From Streptomyces chryseus (GTDB taxonomy: Bacteria > Actinomycetota > Actinomycetes > Streptomycetales > Streptomycetaceae), in the NCBI RefSeq assembly GCF_014650755.1, contig NZ_BMVO01000004.1, forward strand, positions 186,001-250,000: DNA of 64,000 nt, in the 5' to 3' direction. The notes under the pieces were generated by a model, which was not told the DNA's origin, did no database searches, and was given only the letters and a program-made list of their open reading frames with translations. Positions 59,855 through 64,000 of the stretch are shown here, one piece after another. Made by a program: the position numbers and the translations under genes. Positions within the stretch are counted from its first letter, which is position 1; each line of letters starts with the position of its first letter.

Positions 59855-60670
59855 GTGACCGGGCCGGACACCGCCAGCAGTGCAGAGGACGCCGAGGACG
59901 CACTGTTCGTGCTGACCGCGGTGCTGCTGACCCCCGCGCAGTTCCCCAGCGTCCTCGGGGACGACTACCCGCAGGCCTGCGCGGCGCTCGGTCTCGAACC
60001 GTACGCCGAGGGGTACGGCCTGGTGCTCGGCCAGGACGGCACGGGCGCGCGGTGGACCGTCGTGATCGACGACGTGTCGCTGGTGGCGGTCGCCATCGCG
60101 TCCTGGGACTGCGGGATGGAGTACGACCTGTCGCCCGACGAGCGCACGGTCGTCGCCGGGCTGCCCGGCTGGCCGCTCCCCCTGGCGGTGGCCGCTCCGG
60201 GCATACCGGACCCGCACGACCCCGTTCCCGGGAACGGCCCGGACGGCGCGTACGAGCCGTCCCTCCTGTCGCCGCCGGACACCGACACGTGGGGGCCCGC
60301 CCAGCGGCGGCTCGGCGCCGACGAGATCGCGCTCCAGTGGGCGGCCTGGCGCGAGCAGATCGACGACGAGGAGACGTTCGCCGGTGCCGGTGGGACGCCG
60401 GCGCACTCCGGGGTGCGGCGGGTGATCGAGGAACTGCACGGGTACGTCGAAGCTCCGCCGCCGCCGGGACGGGTGCGCTCGACGTTCGCGTCCGGCGAGG
60501 CCCGCACCCTGCGGGCCGACGGCCCCGGCTGGTCCGTGGTCGCCAGGACCGACGACATCGCCTTCGTGCTGCTGGACGACGAACCGGGCGAGGTGCTTCC
60601 GGTCGGCCGGGGGCCCGAACTCCCCGGCCTGCTGGAGGCGCTCGACAAGATCGCCGTACGGCCTGCCTGA
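59855..60670 (+). CDS. Hypothetical acidic cytoplasmic protein
   Basis: Protein of 271 residues, family not recognised. ALFVLTAVLLTPAQFPSVLGDDYPQACAALGLEPYAEGYGLVLGQDGTGARWTVVIDDVSLVAVAIASWDCGMEYDL is an alpha/beta segment; a proline-rich stretch follows (PDPHDPVPGNGPDGAYEPSLLSPPD), then a second alpha/beta part to the end (SVVARTDDIAFVLLDDEPGEVLPVG). No signal peptide or membrane helix. GTG at 59855 has AAGGAGGG at ideal spacing. Converges on the HEAT-like gene with 15 bp between. Confidence 0.75.
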   Translation: MTGPDTASSAEDAEDALFVLTAVLLTPAQFPSVLGDDYPQACAALGLEPYAEGYGLVLGQDGTGARWTVVIDDVSLVAVAIASWDCGMEYDLSPDERTVVAGLPGWPLPLAVAAPGIPDPHDPVPGNGPDGAYEPSLLSPPDTDTWGPAQRRLGADEIALQWAAWREQIDDEETFAGAGGTPAHSGVRRVIEELHGYVEAPPPPGRVRSTFASGEARTLRADGPGWSVVARTDDIAFVLLDDEPGEVLPVGRGPELPGLLEALDKIAVRPA

Positions 60671-60685
60671 CGGCCGCCCCCGCGG

Positions 60686-63600
60686 TCAGTGAGCGTTCCC
60701 CGGAACGACGAGGAGCGCTTCCACGGACGTGTCGGGGTCCGGGTGCTCGCGCAGGGCCGCCAGTTCCCCGGGCCAGGGATCCTGCCAGCCCGTCGCACGG
60801 CCGACGGCGCTCACCAGGGCGAGCGCGAGCCTGCCCGCGGCTGGTGAGCCCTGGCCGCGCAGCGAACGCGACGCGTCGAGGGCGGCGGCCACGGGGCCGG
60901 CGCGGCCTGCTTCGAGGTGGAGCGAACCGTTCGGCGACAGCCTCTCGGGGCGCTTTCCGATCAGCTCCAGCAGCCGGTCCCAGAGCGCGGGCGCCGCGTC
61001 TGCTCGCCGTATCGCGCACAGAGCCGCTTCCTGGGCCAGGGCGACCGCCCGGCGGAGCAGCCCCGCCGTCACGAGGGCGTCGATCGCCGAGTCGGTGACG
61101 GCCCGCAGGTCCGCGTCGTCCTGCCGGGCGGCCAGCGTCTCGGCGCAGGCGTCCAGGCGACGCAGCGCGTCGGCTCTGATCTCCGTGTCGTCGGAGCCCG
61201 CTCTGTGCAGGAGCGTGCGGAACGCGCTCGCCATGAGGGGCGGGGTGTCCGGCGTCAGGGGCAGGGACACGAGCTGCCGTACAGCCTCGTTCCACACCTT
61301 GCAGGCCCGGGCGGGATCGACGGCGATCTCGGCGAGACGGCGGGCGAGGTCCGGGGCGCCCTCGGGTCCGGCCTGCGCGGGCAGGGCGCGGCAGGCGTCC
61401 ACCACGGTGTCGTCGTCCCCGTCCCGCAGGAGGCCGACGAGGAAGGCGGTGTACGCGGCGCGGTTCCCGGGAGGCACCGTGGGAGCCCGCCTGCCGAGCA
61501 CCGCCTCCCTGACCGCCGGTTCCCGCATCGCGGCGGACAGCCTGTCCGCGACCTCCGCGCGGTCGACGGCGCGCGTGAGGATCGGCGCGATGACGGCCCG
61601 TACGTCCCGGTGCTGGGCCGGTTCGTCCCAGGCGGCGAGGAGCGCTTCGAGGACGGCTGTTCCGGTGAGCGCGCCGAGCGCCCTGGCTGCCTCCTTCCTC
61701 GTGCCGACCGGGTTGGCCGGGTTCCGCACGAGGGGTGCGAGCAGTGGGACGGCGTGGCCGTCCGGTACGGCGTCGAGCAGCCGGCGCACGGCGGTCATGG
61801 CGGCGCGCCCGCGGACGCCGCCCGTGCCCGCGTGCCGCAGGAGGGTTTCCAGCAGTTCCGCGGTGACGGGACCCGCCGCGCAAAATGTGCCGAGACTGCC
61901 GAGCGCGGCCGCCGCCACCGGGTGGGGCGCGCTCCCCGCCAGGGCGATGAGCTCTTCGGGCGAGCCGACGAGCGCGGCGGCGTCGGCCCGCTCCCGCAGG
62001 GGGACCTGTTCGTCGGACGCGACGGAAGCGAGATACGCCGCCCACTGGCGGCGCTGGCGCGGCAGCCAGCGGCCGGTGTCGGCGGGTCGCAGCCGGGGCG
62101 CCCAGGGCTTGGCGCCGGGACGGACGCGCCCGTGCAGGCCGTCGCGGGCCGCGGCCCGGAGGACGTCGTCGAGCAGGTCGGTGCGGCGGGTGGCGAGCGT
62201 ACGCAGCACCTCGGGCACGGCGGCGAAGGACGGGTCGAGGCGTACGAGTTCGGCGCAGCGCCGCTCTCTGGTCGCCGGCGGTCCGATCCACACCGCCGCC
62301 GCACGGGAAGCGACCTCGGGGTCGTCGAGCTCTTCCGCGGTACGCCGCATCTGCGCTTCAGGGCGGGGAGGTGCGGCAGGTGGGGAGCGAGGAGTTCGGC
62401 GAGGGACACGAGCGTTCCCGGGAGCGTTCGTTCTCCGGCCGCCACCGAGGACCACACGGAGCGTGCCGTACGGGCGTCGACGCGCAGGGGTGTGCGGGGT
62501 CCCTTTCGCCTGGGGTCGGCGAGGACGTGGCAGAGCAGCCGGGCGGCGAAGGCGGCCCGGCGGTCGTCGCCGCGCGAGGCGGCGCTCCCCGCGGTGCGGC
62601 GCAGCCATCTCTCCGCGGCGGCGAGGGTGGGGCCGGTGGAGTCGCGCGACTGGACGGCGGTCATGACCGCGTCCCGCAGGACCCGGTCCTCGACCGCCGC
62701 GAGGAGGTGTGGCGGTGCTTCGGCCAGCTGGGCCAGAGCGCCGTGGCGTACCTCGTCCCGGTCGTGCCAGGCGCGTTCGCAGGACGCCGCGATCCGGGCG
62801 TACTCCTGCGGGTCGCCGTCGAGTTCGGCGCTGGCGAGCAGAGCGGGCCAGGCGAACAGCCTCAGGTGCAGCCGATGGTTTGCTGTCTGCTCGCGCAGGA
62901 TGGGTTCGGCGACCGCGAGCGGCAGACCGGCGGCGGCCCGCCGGACGGTCCGGCCGCTGCGCCGCGGCTGATCGGTCCAGGGCGCCAGGAAGGCGGCCCT
63001 GTCGTCGGGCCGCAGCGCGGCGACGGCGGCGAGGTCGGACAGGAACGTGCGGCGTGTGCACGTGCTCGCCGTGCGTTCCTCGACGGCCCGGCGGCGCGCG
63101 TCGGGTGGCAGCAGCTGGAGCAGCGCGTCGGGGGACACCTGGCCCGGTCCCCCGTGGCGCCTGAGCGGTGCGGCGGCGTGGCAGTGGCGCACGAGTTCCG
63201 TTCGGTCGCGGAGCGGCAGCGCCAGAACGGCGCGTTTGACCGAGGGAGGGAGCCGGCCCGGCGTGAACCGCAGTGTGCGCGGCGTGCCGTCGGGTTCGGG
63301 TGGGGCGGCCCGGAGGACGCCGAGCACCCCGGCGGGGTGGCGCAGCAGGGCCACCGCCGCCCGTGCGCCGATCAGACCGGGGGCTTCGCGGAGCAGCGAC
63401 AGCCCGGCGTGTGCGTCGCGATCGGCGACCGTGGTGGCGATCGACAGGTGGATGCGTACGTAGCGTTGGCGCTCGGGGCCGGTGTGGGCCGCGTACCCGT
63501 CGGCGAGGCGGGCGGCGACGGCGGCGGGGGCGGTGCGTGCCAGGGAGGTGAGGACGCCGGCCAGGGGTTCCAGGCGCGGGAGCCAGGTCGCGGCTGTCCG

Positions 63601-64000
63601 GGCCGAACAGGCGGTGAGCAACCGCGCCGCCTCCCGGGGGGCCGTGCCGTTCGTGGACGCGCGGCAGCAGGGCGTCGGCGAGTGCGGTGCGGCGCCCCGC
63701 TCTCAGTACCCGGAACGTCTCGTGGCGCACGGCACCGGTGCCGTGCAGCGCGAGCGCCGTGAGGGCCTGTTCGGGCAGGGGCAGGCGGAGAGCGCACGGC
63801 GGCGCAGGAGCGGATCTCCGAGAGCCGTGCAGACGGCGTCCGTGTCCCGGCGCACCACGGCGAGGAAGAGGGCCATGTGGCGTTCCTCGGCGTCCCCGGC
63901 GTCGAGGACGGCGTGCAGCGCGGCGTAGGCGTCCGGGGCGAGTGCTCTGCCGTACCGGGCGAGTGCGGCCCTTCGGGCGGGGAAGGGCAGGGGGGCGAAG
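60686..64000 (-). pseudogene. Large HEAT-like repeat protein, frameshifted and cut by the window end
   Basis: A helical-repeat protein of more than 1,100 residues running in from beyond 64000. The last 555 codons (from about 62350 to 60686) are in one frame and HEAT-like: LDDVLRAAARDGL, PVAAAALGSLGTFCAAGPVTAELLETLLRHAG, NPVGTRKEAARALGALTG. Between about 63655 and 62360 protein-like sequence is in another frame (LTACSARTAATWLPRLEPLAG … ELLAPHLPHLPALK). From 63793 to about 63655 it is back in the first frame (LPEQALTALALHGTGAVRHE), and beyond 63793 in a third (DAYAALHAVLDAGDAEERHM). Three one-base shifts would restore one reading frame. Decay or sequencing error cannot be told apart here. Confidence 0.6.

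Noticed and set aside
59811..62291. 826-codon open frame on the minus strand
   Set aside because: Arg/Pro-rich shadow covering the hypothetical at 59855 and the HEAT-like gene.
1..64000. tRNA, rRNA, CRISPR and insertion sequences
   Set aside because: Looked for cloverleaf or rRNA-like sequence, regularly spaced repeats and transposase motifs; none was seen, though short tRNAs could be missed by eye.

Overview
The window is high-GC actinobacterial DNA of Streptomyces type. Third codon positions are almost all G or C, GTG starts and ATGA/GTGA start-stop overlaps are common, and several families are typical of streptomycetes: a conservon (cvnABCD), a chaplin remnant, the holin/DUF3618/DUF4235 trio, DUF2267 proteins and above all the telomere pair tap-tpg. 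Tap and Tpg are known only from linear Streptomyces-type replicons, so I infer a linear chromosome or plasmid. I saw no rRNA, tRNA, CRISPR array, insertion sequence or prophage.

Layout. 1-4.1 kb: end of a sialidase-like gene, a ZIP metal transporter, a Nudix hydrolase and a membrane fatty-acid desaturase. 4.1-11.1 kb: a sugar or polyol uptake and phosphorylation locus. Two divergent arms hold two FGGY kinases, a 2-hydroxyacid dehydrogenase, a histidine phosphatase, a DeoR-family regulator and a polyol-permease-type MFS carrier. Both arms share the motif TTCTT-N11-TGTTAA, a good candidate for the regulator's operator. 11.1-17 kb: small single genes, including a DHFR-like protein, an MT0933-type antitoxin, DUF2165 and DUF998 membrane proteins, a PI-PLC, a DMT-type exporter and an Ala-rich repeat membrane protein. 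17-22.5 kb: PhoD alkaline phosphatase, a frameshifted small gene, and a GtrB/GtrA pair (lipid-linked sugar transfer) facing a large membrane protein.

22.5-27.8 kb: a LacI regulator next to a probable purine-salvage operon (NCS2 permease, amidohydrolase/deaminase, TauE-type transporter), with a perfect 20-bp palindrome in front of the permease. 27.8-36.2 kb: stress and housekeeping accessory genes: SRPBCC proteins, a MerR-like regulator behind a structured leader, DUF937, a VapBC-like toxin-antitoxin pair with its operator, two DUF2267 paralogues, Hsp20, a FUSC membrane protein, a secreted AOC-like protein and a VOC protein. 36.2-38.9 kb holds damaged genes: a chaplin with a stop in its signal peptide, a SpoIIE-type phosphatase without its N-terminus and an XRE-like fragment. 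38.9-47.7 kb: TPR protein and polyprenyl diphosphate synthase, TetR/NTF2-like pair with a 28-bp operator, the DUF4235/DUF3618/holin operon, PAP2 and YihY membrane proteins, a LysE exporter and a methyltransferase.

47.8-52 kb: the telomere-replication operon (a 118-residue unknown, tap, tpg) and a DUF6397 gene. 52-57.7 kb: a conservon with an extra roadblock gene, then an MHYT membrane sensor. 57.8-64 kb: a methyltransferase, an MpaB/DUF2236 protein, two hypotheticals and a large HEAT-like gene that runs off the end and changes frame about three times.

Family names were assigned by reading protein motifs, without database searches. Operators, promoters and terminators were found by eye from symmetry and position.
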